Positions 28,785 to 42,146 of a stretch of 64,000 nt of DNA are shown here, one piece after another. The stretch lies in NCBI GenBank assembly GCA_947442105.1, contig CANEVH010000016.1, positions 1-64,000 of the forward strand, written 5' to 3'. This DNA is from Comamonadaceae bacterium. GTDB lineage: Bacteria > Pseudomonadota > Gammaproteobacteria > Burkholderiales > Burkholderiaceae_C. Below the pieces are notes generated by a model. It saw only the letters and a list, made by a program, of their open reading frames with translations, searched no databases and was not told where the DNA came from. Numbering within the stretch: position 1 is the first letter of the stretch; each line of letters begins with the position of its first letter. The translations under genes and the position numbers were made by a program.

Positions 28785-29522
28785 TCATTGCGGCGCTTCC
28801 GGCTCCTCAGGCACCTCGCCGTCGTACTGCCGGTAGCGCTGGCGCTGCAAATAAGAGTCGCGGGTGAATGCGTAGGAGTCCAGCGCAGCAGCGTCAACCA
28901 CATCGCCGGCTTTCAGGTAGCTTGCACGTATATCGGTGATGTTCAAAACCGTCAAACCGTCGCGTGTGTTTTGATCATCCACATGGTTCACCAAGTTGCC
29001 TTGACGGTCTACCGGCAGTGCCACAATTTCTCGCAAGGTATACGGGCCCAGCAAGGGCAAAACCACGTACGGGCCAGGGCCTACCCCCCAGCGCCCCAAA
29101 GTCATGCCGAAATCTGCGGGGTGCTTTTGGATGTCCATTTCGCTGGCCACGTCGATCAGGCCCAACAGGCCTATCGTGCTATTGACCAACACGCGTCCCA
29201 CGCTGTCGCCAGTGGCTTGGCCGCGCCCTGTGGCGGCGTTGTTGACCACGGACCACACGTCGCCCAAATTACCAAAAAAATTGCCTACGCCCTTTCTGAT
29301 GACAGGCGGCACCACTTTGCTGTAGGCCTGCGCCACGGGTTTGACCAGGGCACGGTCCAAGACGTCGTTGAAGGCGTACACCGCGCGGTTAAAACCCTCA
29401 AACGGGTCGCGCGGATCGGCCGTTGTGGTTTGCGCATGCGCACCCGCCAAGCAGGTGGCTAGCAGCACTGCGGCGCCAAGGCGCTTAGTCCGGGTCGCGC
29501 TTTGCCCCTCCATGGCCTTCAT
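28785..29522 (-). CDS. mlaA: Outer-membrane phospholipid-removal protein MlaA (VacJ)
   Basis: Removes mislocalised phospholipid from the outer leaflet. 245 residues. Core motifs are DPFEGFNRAVYAFNDVLDRAL, VGRVLVNSTIGLLGLIDVAS and FGMTLGRWGVGPGPYVVLPL. The N-terminus is LLATCLAGAHA: a Cys is present, but Thr precedes it, so the lipobox is poor and a signal peptidase I cut after AHA is possible. Its ATGA overlaps the mlaD stop. In enterobacteria mlaA is unlinked; here it sits inside the operon. Confidence 0.94.
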   Translation of the reverse strand: MKAMEGQSATRTKRLGAAVLLATCLAGAHAQTTTADPRDPFEGFNRAVYAFNDVLDRALVKPVAQAYSKVVPPVIRKGVGNFFGNLGDVWSVVNNAATGRGQATGDSVGRVLVNSTIGLLGLIDVASEMDIQKHPADFGMTLGRWGVGPGPYVVLPLLGPYTLREIVALPVDRQGNLVNHVDDQNTRDGLTVLNITDIRASYLKAGDVVDAAALDSYAFTRDSYLQRQRYRQYDGEVPEEPEAPQ

Positions 29523-29998
29523 TCCGGCTGCTTGGTGCCCGCACCGTCGGCCGCTTTGCTGTACAGAAACTGGCTGATCAGGCTCTCCAGCACCACGGCC
29601 GACTGTGTGCTGGAAACCGTGTCGCCCGCAGCGAGCAGCACGTCGGAAGCACCGGCCTCAATGCCCAGGTATTGCTCGCCCAGCAGGCCACTGGTCAAAA
29701 TTTTGAGCGAACTGTCCTTGGGAAAGCTGTAGCGACTCTCCATGGCCAAAACCACGCGCGCCTGGAAAGACTTGTCATCAAACACAATCTTCTCGACCCG
29801 GCCCACCACCACCCCGGCGCTGCGCACGGCCGCCTTGGGTTTGAGGCCGCCTACGTTGTCAAACTTGGCGCTTACGACATAGGTTTTCTGGAAGTTCAGG
29901 CTAAGCAAATTGGCTGACTGGAGGGCCAGAAAAAGAATGGCGACTGCCCCGATAAGGACAAAAAGCCCCACCCAAATATCATTCTTGGAGCGCTGCAT
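29519..29998 (-). CDS. mlaD: MCE-domain phospholipid transport protein MlaD
   Basis: Inner-membrane-anchored hexameric MCE ring that receives lipid from MlaC. 159 residues: a single N-terminal helix (DIWVGLFVLIGAVAILFLAL), then the MCE domain with YVVSAKFDNVGGLKPKAAVR, SAGVVVGRVEKI and SGLLGEQYLGIEAG. It follows mlaE by 21 bases. Confidence 0.96.
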   Translation of the reverse strand: MQRSKNDIWVGLFVLIGAVAILFLALQSANLLSLNFQKTYVVSAKFDNVGGLKPKAAVRSAGVVVGRVEKIVFDDKSFQARVVLAMESRYSFPKDSSLKILTSGLLGEQYLGIEAGASDVLLAAGDTVSSTQSAVVLESLISQFLYSKAADGAGTKQPE

Positions 29999-30019
29999 GC
30001 AACACCTTTCTTATCACCG

Positions 30020-30802
30020 TTAAATCGTAAACATCATGGCGGTCAGGATGAAATCCAGCGCCAAAACCGACAAAGACGCCACCACCACCGTGCGCGTGGT
30101 CGCACTGGCCACCCCTTCGGGCGTGGGCTGGGCCTCAAAACCTTGCAAGAGCGCCACAAATGTGACGGTGAATCCGAAGACCACGCTTTTGATAATGCCG
30201 TTGCCCACATCGCGCCACACATCCACGCCACCCTGGATTTGGCTCCAGAAGGAACCTGAATCAACGCCAATCATCAGCACGCCCACCACCCAGCCGCCAA
30301 TAATGCCCATGGCGCTGAACACTGCGGCCAAAAGCGGCATGGTGATGACGCCCGCCCAAAACCGCGGCGCCAGTATCCTTTGCACCGGGTCCACCGCCAT
30401 CATCTCCATCACGCTGATTTGCTCGCCTGCCTTCATGAGGCCGATTTCGGCCGTGAGCGAGGTGCCCGCACGCCCGGCAAACAGCAAAGCAGTGACTACT
30501 GGCCCCAGCTCGCGCACCAGGCTCAGGGTCACGAGCAAGCCAAGCGCCTCTGAGGAGCCGTAGCGCTGCAAGGTGTAGTAGCCCTGCAAGCCAAATACAA
30601 ATCCCACAAACAAGCCAGATACGGCGATGATGACCAGCGAGTAATTGCCCAAAAAGTGAATTTGGTCACGGATCAGGCCAAACCTGCGCAAGCTGCCCGG
30701 CAGAGTGCTTAGCAAGCGGAAAAACAGGCGCGCGCCGCTGCCCAGTTCCGCCAACTGGCGCCGGGTAGCAAAACCAACATCACGGGGTTTGATCCAACTC
30801 AT
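30020..30802 (-). CDS. mlaE: Phospholipid ABC transporter permease MlaE
   Basis: Integral membrane subunit of MlaFEDB. 260 residues with five or six helices. Family stretches are LVTLSLVRELGPVVTALLFA, GRAGTSLTAEIGLMKAGEQI and GVASATTRTVVVASLSVLAL. ATGA overlaps the mlaF stop by four bases. Confidence 0.96.
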   Translation of the reverse strand: MSWIKPRDVGFATRRQLAELGSGARLFFRLLSTLPGSLRRFGLIRDQIHFLGNYSLVIIAVSGLFVGFVFGLQGYYTLQRYGSSEALGLLVTLSLVRELGPVVTALLFAGRAGTSLTAEIGLMKAGEQISVMEMMAVDPVQRILAPRFWAGVITMPLLAAVFSAMGIIGGWVVGVLMIGVDSGSFWSQIQGGVDVWRDVGNGIIKSVVFGFTVTFVALLQGFEAQPTPEGVASATTRTVVVASLSVLALDFILTAMMFTI

Positions 30803-31614
30803 GCGATGCGCTCCGCTCCAAAATCTTGCTCCACACTCACGCCGGGGTAATGAAAGCGCACCGGGCCGTCCGTCAAGGCATGCACGTATTGGTACACCAG
30901 CGGGTCGGTGCTTTGGCGCACCTCGTCGGGCGTGCCCTGGGTGGCAATTTTGCCGTTGGCCAAAATAATCACGTGGTCAGCAATCGCAAAGGTTTGCTCC
31001 AGCTCGTGCGATACAAAAATGCTGGTCAAGCCCATGGAATCATTGAGTTGGCGGATCAATTGCGCCGCCGTACCCAGGGAAATCGGGTCCAGGCCGGAAA
31101 AAGGCTCGTCGTACATCACCAACTCGGGGTCCAGCGCAATCGCACGCGCCAGGGCAATGCGACGGGCCATGCCGCCCGAGACCTCGCTGGGCATCAGGTC
31201 GCGGCCGCCGCGCAGACCCACGGCGTTGAGCTTCATTAGCACAATGTCGCGAATCATTGCCTCGGGCAGGTCGGTGTGTTCGCGCAGCGGAAAAGCCACG
31301 TTTTCAAACACCGACAAATCCGCAAACAATGCACCAAACTGAAACAGCATGCCCATGCGCCGGCGCGCGGCGTAAAGCTCCTTTTGGTTCATGGGGGTAA
31401 TGTCTTGTCCGTCAAACAGCAAGGTGCCGGACTGCGCGCGGTTTTGGCCCCCTATCAGGCGCAATATGGTGGTCTTGCCGCCGCCGGACGCGCCCATGAG
31501 CGCGGTGACCTTGCCACGCGGCACCTTCAGCGATACGTCGTCAAGAATGACTCGGTCGCCATAACCAAAAGTCAGGCGATTGAGTTCGACGAGTGCAGGG
31601 GGAAAAGTTTGCAT
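30799..31614 (-). CDS. mlaF: Phospholipid ABC transporter ATPase MlaF
   Basis: Energises retrograde lipid transport. 271 residues. Walker A GASGGGKTTILRLIGG, signature VSGGMARRIALARAIALDP, Walker B LVMYDEPFSGLDP and switch His in FVSHELEQTF. It is the first gene of mlaFEDACB; the 119-base gap to gltD is the likely promoter site for the operon. Confidence 0.96.
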   Translation of the reverse strand: MQTFPPALVELNRLTFGYGDRVILDDVSLKVPRGKVTALMGASGGGKTTILRLIGGQNRAQSGTLLFDGQDITPMNQKELYAARRRMGMLFQFGALFADLSVFENVAFPLREHTDLPEAMIRDIVLMKLNAVGLRGGRDLMPSEVSGGMARRIALARAIALDPELVMYDEPFSGLDPISLGTAAQLIRQLNDSMGLTSIFVSHELEQTFAIADHVIILANGKIATQGTPDEVRQSTDPLVYQYVHALTDGPVRFHYPGVSVEQDFGAERIA

Positions 31615-31733
31615 GCTGACAAGTTTATTTGAGCCGGATGATACGGGATTACCCGAAGCGCCCTGTGGCTACTGCGCCGTGTTCACCGCAGGTTTGCACT
31701 TGTAAGCGCCCGCCCGGCGGCGTTTTGTTGCGC

Positions 31734-33200
31734 TCATCGGGGCAAATCACTGCTGCCCATCAGATAGACATCCACCGCGCGCGCGGCCTGGCGGCCTTCG
31801 CGAATCGCCCACACCACCAGAGACTGGCCCCGGCGCATATCGCCTGCGGCAAACACTTTTTTCACGTTGGTGGCGTAGCCACCGCGCTCGTTGGTGCTGG
31901 CTTTGGCGTTGGCGCGGGCGTCTTTGTCCACGCCAAAGGCATCCAGCACAGTCGCCACCGGATTGACAAAGCCCATGGCCAGCAGCACCAAGTCGGCTTG
32001 GTGGTGTTTTTCTGTGCCAGGAATTTCAACCAGCTTGCCGTCCTTGAACTCCACATGCACGGTGGTCAGGCCGGTGACTTTGCCGTTGTCGCCGGTAAAG
32101 GCCTTGGTGGAGACGGCAAATTCACGCACGCAACCTTCTTCGTGGCTGGAACTGGTGCGCAGCTTCATGGGCCAGTAGGGCCAGGTCAGGGGGCGGTTTT
32201 CCTCCAGCGGGGGCTGAGGCATCACCTCGAATTGGGTGACACTGGCCGCGCCATGGCGGTTGCTGGTGCCCACGCAGTCGCTGCCGGTGTCGCCGCCGCC
32301 GATGACGATGACGTGCTTGCCGTCCGCACGCAACTGGCCCTTGAGTTTGTCGCCCGCGTTGACTTTGTTTTGCTGGGGCAAAAATTCCATGGCGAAGTGG
32401 ATGCCGTCCAGCTCGCGCCCCGGCACCGGCAGGTCGCGCGACTGCTCTGAGCCGCCGGATAGCAGGACTGCGTCAAAGTCGGCTTGCAACTGGGCGGCAG
32501 AGATGGTTTCTTTGGCCCAGTTGGTGACCTTGGATCCCTTGGGCATGTCACCCACCAGTACGCTGGTGCGGATGGTCACGCCTTCGGCCTGGAGCTGCTG
32601 GGCGCGGCGGTCGATGTGCGACTTTTCCATCTTGAAATCAGGAATGCCGTAGCGCAGCAGGCCGCCAATGCGGTCGTTTTTCTCGAACAAGGTCACGTCG
32701 TGGCCCACGCGCGCGAGTTGCTGGGCCGCCGCCATGCCGGCTGGGCCGGAGCCGACCACGGCGACTTTTTTGCCGGTTTTGGCTTGGGGTGGCTGGGGTG
32801 TGACCCAGCCTTCCGCCCAGGCGCGGTCGATGATGGCGTGCTCGATGGACTTAATGCCCACCGCGTCGTCGTTCACGTTGAGGGTGCAGGCCGCCTCGCA
32901 GGGCGCGGGGCAGATGCGGCCGGTGAACTCGGGGAAGTTGTTGGTGCTGTGCAACACATCGATGGCGTTTTTCCAGTCGCCCTGAAACACCAGCTCGTTG
33001 AAATCGGGAATGATGTTGTTGACCGGGCAGCCGTTGTTGCAAAACGGCGTGCCGCAGTCCATGCAGCGTGCGCTTTGCGTCTTGGCGTGCGCGTCGTCCA
33101 GGCCGATGACGAATTCTTTGTAGTTTTTCAGGCGCTCGGAGACGGGCTTGTAGCCCTCCTCGATGCGCTCAAACTCCATGAAACCAGTGATTTTTCCCAT
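31734..33200 (-). CDS. gltD: Glutamate synthase (NADPH) small subunit
   Basis: Supplies electrons from NADPH to GltB. 488 residues. N-terminal 4Fe-4S cysteines lie in [20 protein letters not shown] and [12 protein letters not shown], the FAD site in [20 protein letters not shown] and the NADPH site in [35 protein letters not shown] closes the FAD fold. It follows gltB by 33 bases. Confidence 0.97.
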   Translation of the reverse strand: MGKITGFMEFERIEEGYKPVSERLKNYKEFVIGLDDAHAKTQSARCMDCGTPFCNNGCPVNNIIPDFNELVFQGDWKNAIDVLHSTNNFPEFTGRICPAPCEAACTLNVNDDAVGIKSIEHAIIDRAWAEGWVTPQPPQAKTGKKVAVVGSGPAGMAAAQQLARVGHDVTLFEKNDRIGGLLRYGIPDFKMEKSHIDRRAQQLQAEGVTIRTSVLVGDMPKGSKVTNWAKETISAAQLQADFDAVLLSGGSEQSRDLPVPGRELDGIHFAMEFLPQQNKVNAGDKLKGQLRADGKHVIVIGGGDTGSDCVGTSNRHGAASVTQFEVMPQPPLEENRPLTWPYWPMKLRTSSSHEEGCVREFAVSTKAFTGDNGKVTGLTTVHVEFKDGKLVEIPGTEKHHQADLVLLAMGFVNPVATVLDAFGVDKDARANAKASTNERGGYATNVKKVFAAGDMRRGQSLVVWAIREGRQAARAVDVYLMGSSDLPR

Positions 33201-33233
33201 GATGGTGTTCCTTGATCGGTGGTGAACGCGCGC

Positions 33234-37979
<4,746 letters not shown>

Positions 37980-38047
37980 AGCGCACTCCTGAAAATTAAC
38001 AAAGGTCAAAAAGCATACCGCACTGCAACAAAAGTGCCAAGCACTTT

Positions 38048-38068
38048 AATTGGGGTCAGATTCCAATT
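38048..38068 (+). repeat. Left inverted repeat of the transposase unit
   Basis: The repeat contains TTGGGGTCAGATTCCAA and is the exact reverse complement of 38858-38878. Each arm is itself an imperfect palindrome (AATT at both ends, TTGG/CCAA inside), so each could fold as a small REP-like hairpin. Confidence 0.9.
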
Positions 38069-38162
38069 AATTCAGCGCTTTGAATTCTTCAAAATAAATA
38101 GGGACAGGTTAAACCAAGCAGGCTTCGCTGGGGCGTGCCGAAGGAGATCGGCTTCATCCACC

Positions 38163-38855
38163 TTATTTCGCGGCCAGTGGGGGGCGTCCGGCGGTGGCTT
38201 TACTGACGCGCCTGAGCGTTTGTTTTTGCAAATTTGCAACAAACTCAGGCTCGCCCAAAGCCCAGCCGCGCAAGGTGGCTTCCGTCAAGGCGGCTTGTTG
38301 CACCGAAGCAATGCCAGATTGCACCAAATTGGCATACGCCATTTCCCGTGCGAACGGGGTGTTGCCCAACTCCCAATACAGCGGATGCGGGGTGAGCCAA
38401 GGCTCAGCGCGCTGCCCCGTGTGGTGGGCGTAACCCGACCAACGGTAGTTGCCCGGCTGCTGAACCATACCCGCACGCACCGGGTTCAGGTCGATGTAGG
38501 CCATGCAGGCAAGCAAATAGCGCTCGCTCTCGATCAGGCTGGATTTAAAGCGCCCTTCCCACAAGGTGCCGGTTCGGTTTTGCCGGTCGTTGAAGTAGCG
38601 CACGTAGCGGCGACCCACGGCTTGCATCATTTGCGCCAGTCCCTGGCTGGTGGCGGGCGTGGCCAACAAGTGAAAGTGGTTGTCCATCAGCACATAGGCA
38701 TGCACCGCCACATCGCAGGCTTTGGCGTGTTCAGCGAGCAAGTCCAGCAAGAACTGGCGGTCGGCGTCGGTGGCGAAGACCGCTTGCCGGTTGTTGCCGC
38801 GCTGAATCAGGTGGTGCGCGTAGCCCGGGACCGTGAGACGGGGAAGGCGGGCCAT
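38163..38855 (-). CDS. REP-associated tyrosine transposase (Y1/HUH, RAYT)
   Basis: A single-strand HUH endonuclease related to IS200/IS605 TnpA. 230 residues from ATG at 38853-38855 (a TTG in the same frame lies at 38874-38876, inside the repeat). Features: RLPRLTVPGYAHHLIQRGNN opening, the HUH motif as HFHLL in VLMDNHFHLLATP, and the catalytic Tyr region VGRRYVRYFNDRQNRTGTLW. The family signature LWEGRFKSSLIESERYLL and YIDLNPVRAGMV are present. Such proteins mobilise REP sequences and are usually single-copy domesticated genes. Confidence 0.93.
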   Translation of the reverse strand: MARLPRLTVPGYAHHLIQRGNNRQAVFATDADRQFLLDLLAEHAKACDVAVHAYVLMDNHFHLLATPATSQGLAQMMQAVGRRYVRYFNDRQNRTGTLWEGRFKSSLIESERYLLACMAYIDLNPVRAGMVQQPGNYRWSGYAHHTGQRAEPWLTPHPLYWELGNTPFAREMAYANLVQSGIASVQQAALTEATLRGWALGEPEFVANLQKQTLRRVSKATAGRPPLAAK

Positions 38856-38857
38856 TG

Positions 38858-38878
38858 AATTGGAATCTGACCCCAATT
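38858..38878 (-). repeat. Right inverted repeat of the transposase unit
   Basis: Exact reverse complement of 38048-38068. It covers the last two bases of the neighbouring lipoprotein stop codon (TAA at 38877-38879) and lies three bases from the transposase ATG, so it is also the 5' leader of the transposase. Confidence 0.9.
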
Positions 38879-39344
38879 AATTGGGGGCTCTGGAAACGCG
38901 CACTTTGCGACCGCTGGTGACAATGACCACCTTGTCACCGGCCAGCAAGGTCTCGCCGCCTTTGGCTTGCACAATGGCACGGCGCTCACCGTTGGTCAGT
39001 TGCACAACGACTTCAATCGCTTCTTCCTTGGTGCTTGCGCGTTCAATAGCATTGCCGGCGGCAGCACCTGCTACTGCACCAAGCACGCCCAGCACGTTTT
39101 GTTCGCGCTGCACACCACTGCCAGCCGAACCGGCTATGGCACCCACCACGCCACCTACGACCCCGCCGATACCACTTTGGCTGCCGTCCACTGTGACATT
39201 ACGCACCGACAAAACCACAGCATCTTGGATTTGGGACAAAGTCTGGGCGTCTTTGCGGCCAATCAGGTCAGGGCTGCTATTTGCGCAGGCTGCGAGCGTG
39301 GCAATGGCGGTGATAGTGAGAGTCAACGAAATCAGTTTTTTCAT
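38877..39344 (-). CDS. SlyB-like glycine-zipper outer-membrane lipoprotein
   Basis: 155 residues with a signal peptide and lipobox (IATLAAC, lipidated Cys about residue 20). A glycine-zipper segment follows (SGIGGVVGGVVGAIAGSAGS and VLGAVAGAAAGNAIE), then a small beta domain (EVVVQLTNGERRAIVQ). It resembles SlyB/PcP lipoproteins, a family linked to PhoPQ and outer-membrane integrity. Its final codons and stop (APN, TAA) run into the right repeat of the transposase unit, so the C-terminus may have been remade by that insertion. Confidence 0.88.
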   Translation of the reverse strand: MKKLISLTLTITAIATLAACANSSPDLIGRKDAQTLSQIQDAVVLSVRNVTVDGSQSGIGGVVGGVVGAIAGSAGSGVQREQNVLGVLGAVAGAAAGNAIERASTKEEAIEVVVQLTNGERRAIVQAKGGETLLAGDKVVIVTSGRKVRVSRAPN

Positions 39345-39387
39345 GGAAATTCCTCCGTAGGGTGGTTAACAAAAATTGTAGGTAGTA

Positions 39388-39412
39388 AACAAAGCGCCCA
39401 CAGATTGGGCGC
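39388..39412 (-). terminator. Probable intrinsic terminator after the methyltransferase gene
   Basis: GCGCCC and GGGCGC arms (39394-39412) form a short stem followed on the minus strand by TTTGTTT. It lies just past the methyltransferase stop at 39416 and before the lipoprotein gene. Confidence 0.65.
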
Positions 39413-39415
39413 CCT

Positions 39416-40375
39416 TCACACAACGCCCGAGTGCAGGGCTTGGTTGACCTCGAAATTGTCCCGCGCGCCTGTAAACCGCGTGTCAAGCAAGGCCTCCAGG
39501 CCAAATTCTTTCAGCACGGCATGCAGGCGCTCGGCCGCAGCGCGTTTTTTGTGGCCGGTGTAGCGCGCCACAATCAGCTCGTTTTTCATGCTGTGCTCCC
39601 AGCCCACCAGCTCGGTCACCGTCACTTGGTAGCCCATGGCCTCCAGGTACAGGCAGCGCAACACGTTGGTGAGTTGGCTGCCCAGCTCGCGGGCGTGCAA
39701 GGGGTGGCGCCACAGTTCGGCCACGGGCGTGCGCGCCAGCATGAGCGCCCGGCTGCCACCCAAATGCCGGGCCACCTCGGCCTGGCAACACGGCACCAGT
39801 GCAAAAGCACGCGCACGCTTGGCCAGGCCAAAGGCAATGGCGTCGTCGGTGGCGGTGTCGCAGGCGTGCAGCGCGGTGACCAGGTCGATTTGTGCTGGCA
39901 AGGCAGCAGAGTCGGTGGACTGGGCCACGCTCAGGTTCAAAAACACCATGCGCGGAAAACCCAGGCGCTGGGCGAGCGCCTGGGACTTTTCCACCAGTTC
40001 GGCCCGGGTTTCTATGCCGTAGATGTGGCCCGTGGACCGCACCTTGAAAAACAAGTCGTACAGGATAAAACCCAGGTAGGACTTGCCCGCCCCGTGGTCG
40101 GCTACGGTCAGGCCTGCATCTGCCAAGCCCTCGCCGTGGACGCGCTCGGGCAATTCCAGCAGCAGCTTTTCGATGAATTGGTAGAGGTGGTAGACCTGCT
40201 TGAGTTTGCGCCGAGAATCCTGGTTGAGCTTGCCCTCGCGGGTCAGGATGTGCAGCTCTTGCAAGAGTGCCACCGATTGGCCGGGGCGGATGGCCTGGCG
40301 CACTTCTTCGTTGAGCGCAGGCGTTTCGGTAAGAGCCTTGCGCAGTGACTGCTTGGCGGGTGCTTGATGGGTCAT
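39416..40375 (-). CDS. Class I SAM-dependent methyltransferase (Methyltransf_32-like)
   Basis: 319 residues. The SAM-binding fold is shown by LTVADHGAGKSYLGFILYD (motif I, GxGKxxL form) near residue 90 and IYGIETRAELVEKSQAL (acidic loop), with DLVTALHACDTATDDAI as motif IV. FALVPCCQAEVARHL carries the VPCCQ motif of this family, whose members include RNA methyltransferases and glutathione-related proteins. The target is not known. Its ATG overlaps the DUF1415 stop by four bases. Confidence 0.85.
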   Translation of the reverse strand: MTHQAPAKQSLRKALTETPALNEEVRQAIRPGQSVALLQELHILTREGKLNQDSRRKLKQVYHLYQFIEKLLLELPERVHGEGLADAGLTVADHGAGKSYLGFILYDLFFKVRSTGHIYGIETRAELVEKSQALAQRLGFPRMVFLNLSVAQSTDSAALPAQIDLVTALHACDTATDDAIAFGLAKRARAFALVPCCQAEVARHLGGSRALMLARTPVAELWRHPLHARELGSQLTNVLRCLYLEAMGYQVTVTELVGWEHSMKNELIVARYTGHKKRAAAERLHAVLKEFGLEALLDTRFTGARDNFEVNQALHSGVV

Positions 40376-40974
40376 GGTGCAGTATCGCTGCCTGAACCCG
40401 GCGCAGGCACGTCGGGTGCCGGACCCACATTAAGCGCTTTCCATCCAGCGTGGCCCAAGGCGCGCAGGGTTTGCATGTTGTGTTCGTAAATCAGGGCTGC
40501 GTCCGGGAAGGCCGCCACTGCGCGGTCTATGCTTTGTTCGCGCAGCAGGTGCAGGATGGGATAGGGCGCACGGTTGGTGAAGTGGCTGATGTCGTCTGGC
40601 GCGGCGTCGGCAAATTGAAACTGCGGATGAAAACTGGCGATCTGGAAGATTCCGTCCAAGCGCATTTTGCGTAGCAGGCGGTCGGCACGGTCTAGAAAAT
40701 CGTTGAAATCCAAAAAGTCAGGCAGCGCCAGCGGCGCGATTAGCAAGGTGGTGTCGCGCTGATCGGGCACGCAGGCTTGCAGGTCTAGCAAGGCCTGCTT
40801 CAGGTCTGCCAGCAGCGCCTGCGGGTTATCGGCTTGGCTCACCGCGTAAAACACTTGGCCCTTGGCTTGCACGCCTTTGGCAAAGGGGCATAGGTTCAGG
40901 CCGATGACGGCGCGCTCCACCCAGTGCTGGGTGGCGGCAATCACCGCCTCAGGGGATGGAAGTGCGTGCGTCAT
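40372..40974 (-). CDS. DUF1415 family protein
   Basis: 200 residues. Conserved stretches of DUF1415 are HWVERAVIGLNLCPFAKGV near the N-terminus and TLLIAPLALPDFLDFNDFLD, IFQIASFHPQFQFADAAPDD and NRAPYPILHLLREQSIDRAV. A Cys in NLCPFAK and dispersed His residues could bind metal, but no activity is established. It overlaps the genes on both sides by four bases (ATGA), suggesting coupled expression with dgt and the methyltransferase. Confidence 0.9.
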   Translation of the reverse strand: MTHALPSPEAVIAATQHWVERAVIGLNLCPFAKGVQAKGQVFYAVSQADNPQALLADLKQALLDLQACVPDQRDTTLLIAPLALPDFLDFNDFLDRADRLLRKMRLDGIFQIASFHPQFQFADAAPDDISHFTNRAPYPILHLLREQSIDRAVAAFPDAALIYEHNMQTLRALGHAGWKALNVGPAPDVPAPGSGSDTAP

Positions 40975-42146
40975 GCCAACAAACGCTGGCCGGTCAGGCG
41001 TTCGTGCTCGCGCGCGGCAAAGCGGTCCGTCATGCCGCCGATGTAGTCGGCCACCGCGCGCGGCACATCCGGCGCGGCCTCGCCTACCCAGCGCAACGTG
41101 CCGCCGGTTTGCATGGCCTTGGGGTCATTCAGGTAAGCGGCAAACAAGTCGCGCACCACTTGTTTGGCGCGCTCCATGGTGTCCACCACCTTGGGGTGGC
41201 GGTAGAGCGCGGCCATTAAAAATGCCTTCAGGGCCTGGCTGCCAGCGCGCATGCCGGGGCTGAAAACCACCAGCTCGGGGCAGTGGCGCACAGCGTCCAC
41301 GCTGCCCGGCTGGTGCGCCGCCAAAGCCGCCTCGGTGGCAGCAATCAGGTCATAGACCTGGTGGCTGAGCATCAGGCGAATGGTCTCGTACAGCCAGCGC
41401 CGCGCCTTGTGCGCCTCTCCCAGCGCCGGGTGCGCGGCCAGCGCCTGGGCGGCAAATTCGCCAAACAAGGGCACGGACTGCGCCTGCGCAAACGTGATCA
41501 GCCCAGAGCGCACGCCGTCGTCAATGTCGTGGGCGTTGTAAGCAATCTCGTCGGCCAGGTTGCACAGCTGGGCCTCCAGGCTGGGGCGCAGGCACTGCAA
41601 AAACCGCGCGCCCACGCCGCCCTGGCCGTCGGCATAGGCGGGCTCGCGCTGCTCAATGGCTACGGCGTTGGTACGTGAGCAGTGTTTCAAAATGCCCTCG
41701 CGTGTCTCAAAGCACAGATTCAGGCCGTCAAAGTCGGGGTAGCGCTCCTCCAATTGGTCCACCACGCGCAGGCTTTGCAGGTTGTGCTCGAAACCACCAA
41801 AGTCAGCCATGCAGGCGTTCAGGGCGTCTTGCCCGGCGTGGCCAAAGGGCGTGTGGCCCAAGTCATGGGCCAGGGCGATGGCCTCGACCAAGTCTTCGTT
41901 GAGGTACAGCGAGCGGGCCATGGACCGCCCAAGCTGCGCCACCTCCAGCGAATGCGTCAGGCGGGTGCGAAACAAATCGCCCTCGTGGTTCAAAAACACC
42001 TGGGTTTTATAGACCAGGCGTCTAAACGCGGTGCAATGCACGATGCGGTCCCTGTCGCGCTGGAACTCGGTGCGCGTGGGCGCCGGGCTTTGGGCAAAGC
42101 GGCGCCCGCGCGTGCGCGCCGGGTCGCTGGCGTAGGGTGCGAGCAT
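40971..42146 (-). CDS. dgt: Deoxyguanosine triphosphate triphosphohydrolase-like HD protein
   Basis: Predicted to hydrolyse dNTPs to deoxynucleosides and triphosphate. 391 residues from ATG at 42144-42146, overlapping the aroB stop. HD-domain ligands are in RTRLTHSLEVAQLGRSMAR, HDLGHTPFGHAGQDALN and LADEIAYNAHDIDDGV; YKTQVFLNHEGD is the family-specific nucleotide region. The longer frame to 42212 is unlikely. It follows aroB in the order common in betaproteobacteria. Confidence 0.94.
   Translation of the reverse strand: MLAPYASDPARTRGRRFAQSPAPTRTEFQRDRDRIVHCTAFRRLVYKTQVFLNHEGDLFRTRLTHSLEVAQLGRSMARSLYLNEDLVEAIALAHDLGHTPFGHAGQDALNACMADFGGFEHNLQSLRVVDQLEERYPDFDGLNLCFETREGILKHCSRTNAVAIEQREPAYADGQGGVGARFLQCLRPSLEAQLCNLADEIAYNAHDIDDGVRSGLITFAQAQSVPLFGEFAAQALAAHPALGEAHKARRWLYETIRLMLSHQVYDLIAATEAALAAHQPGSVDAVRHCPELVVFSPGMRAGSQALKAFLMAALYRHPKVVDTMERAKQVVRDLFAAYLNDPKAMQTGGTLRWVGEAAPDVPRAVADYIGGMTDRFAAREHERLTGQRLLA

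Larger units (their letters stand above)
38048..38878 (-). mobile_element. REP-associated tyrosine transposase unit with perfect terminal inverted repeats
   Basis: An 831-bp unit holding one Y1-transposase gene bounded by 21-bp perfect inverted repeats. The right repeat overlaps the stop codon of the lipoprotein gene next door. No direct target duplication was found beside the repeats. Between the left repeat and the gene stop is a second motif, AATAGGGACAGG, like sequences often seen near such transposases. It sits between gltB and the lipoprotein gene. Confidence 0.75.

Noticed and set aside
38090-38115. CRISPR-like or second IS signal (AATAGGGACAGG motif)
   Set aside because: Only one copy is present in the window, with no spacing pattern; noted only as a possible RAYT-associated motif.
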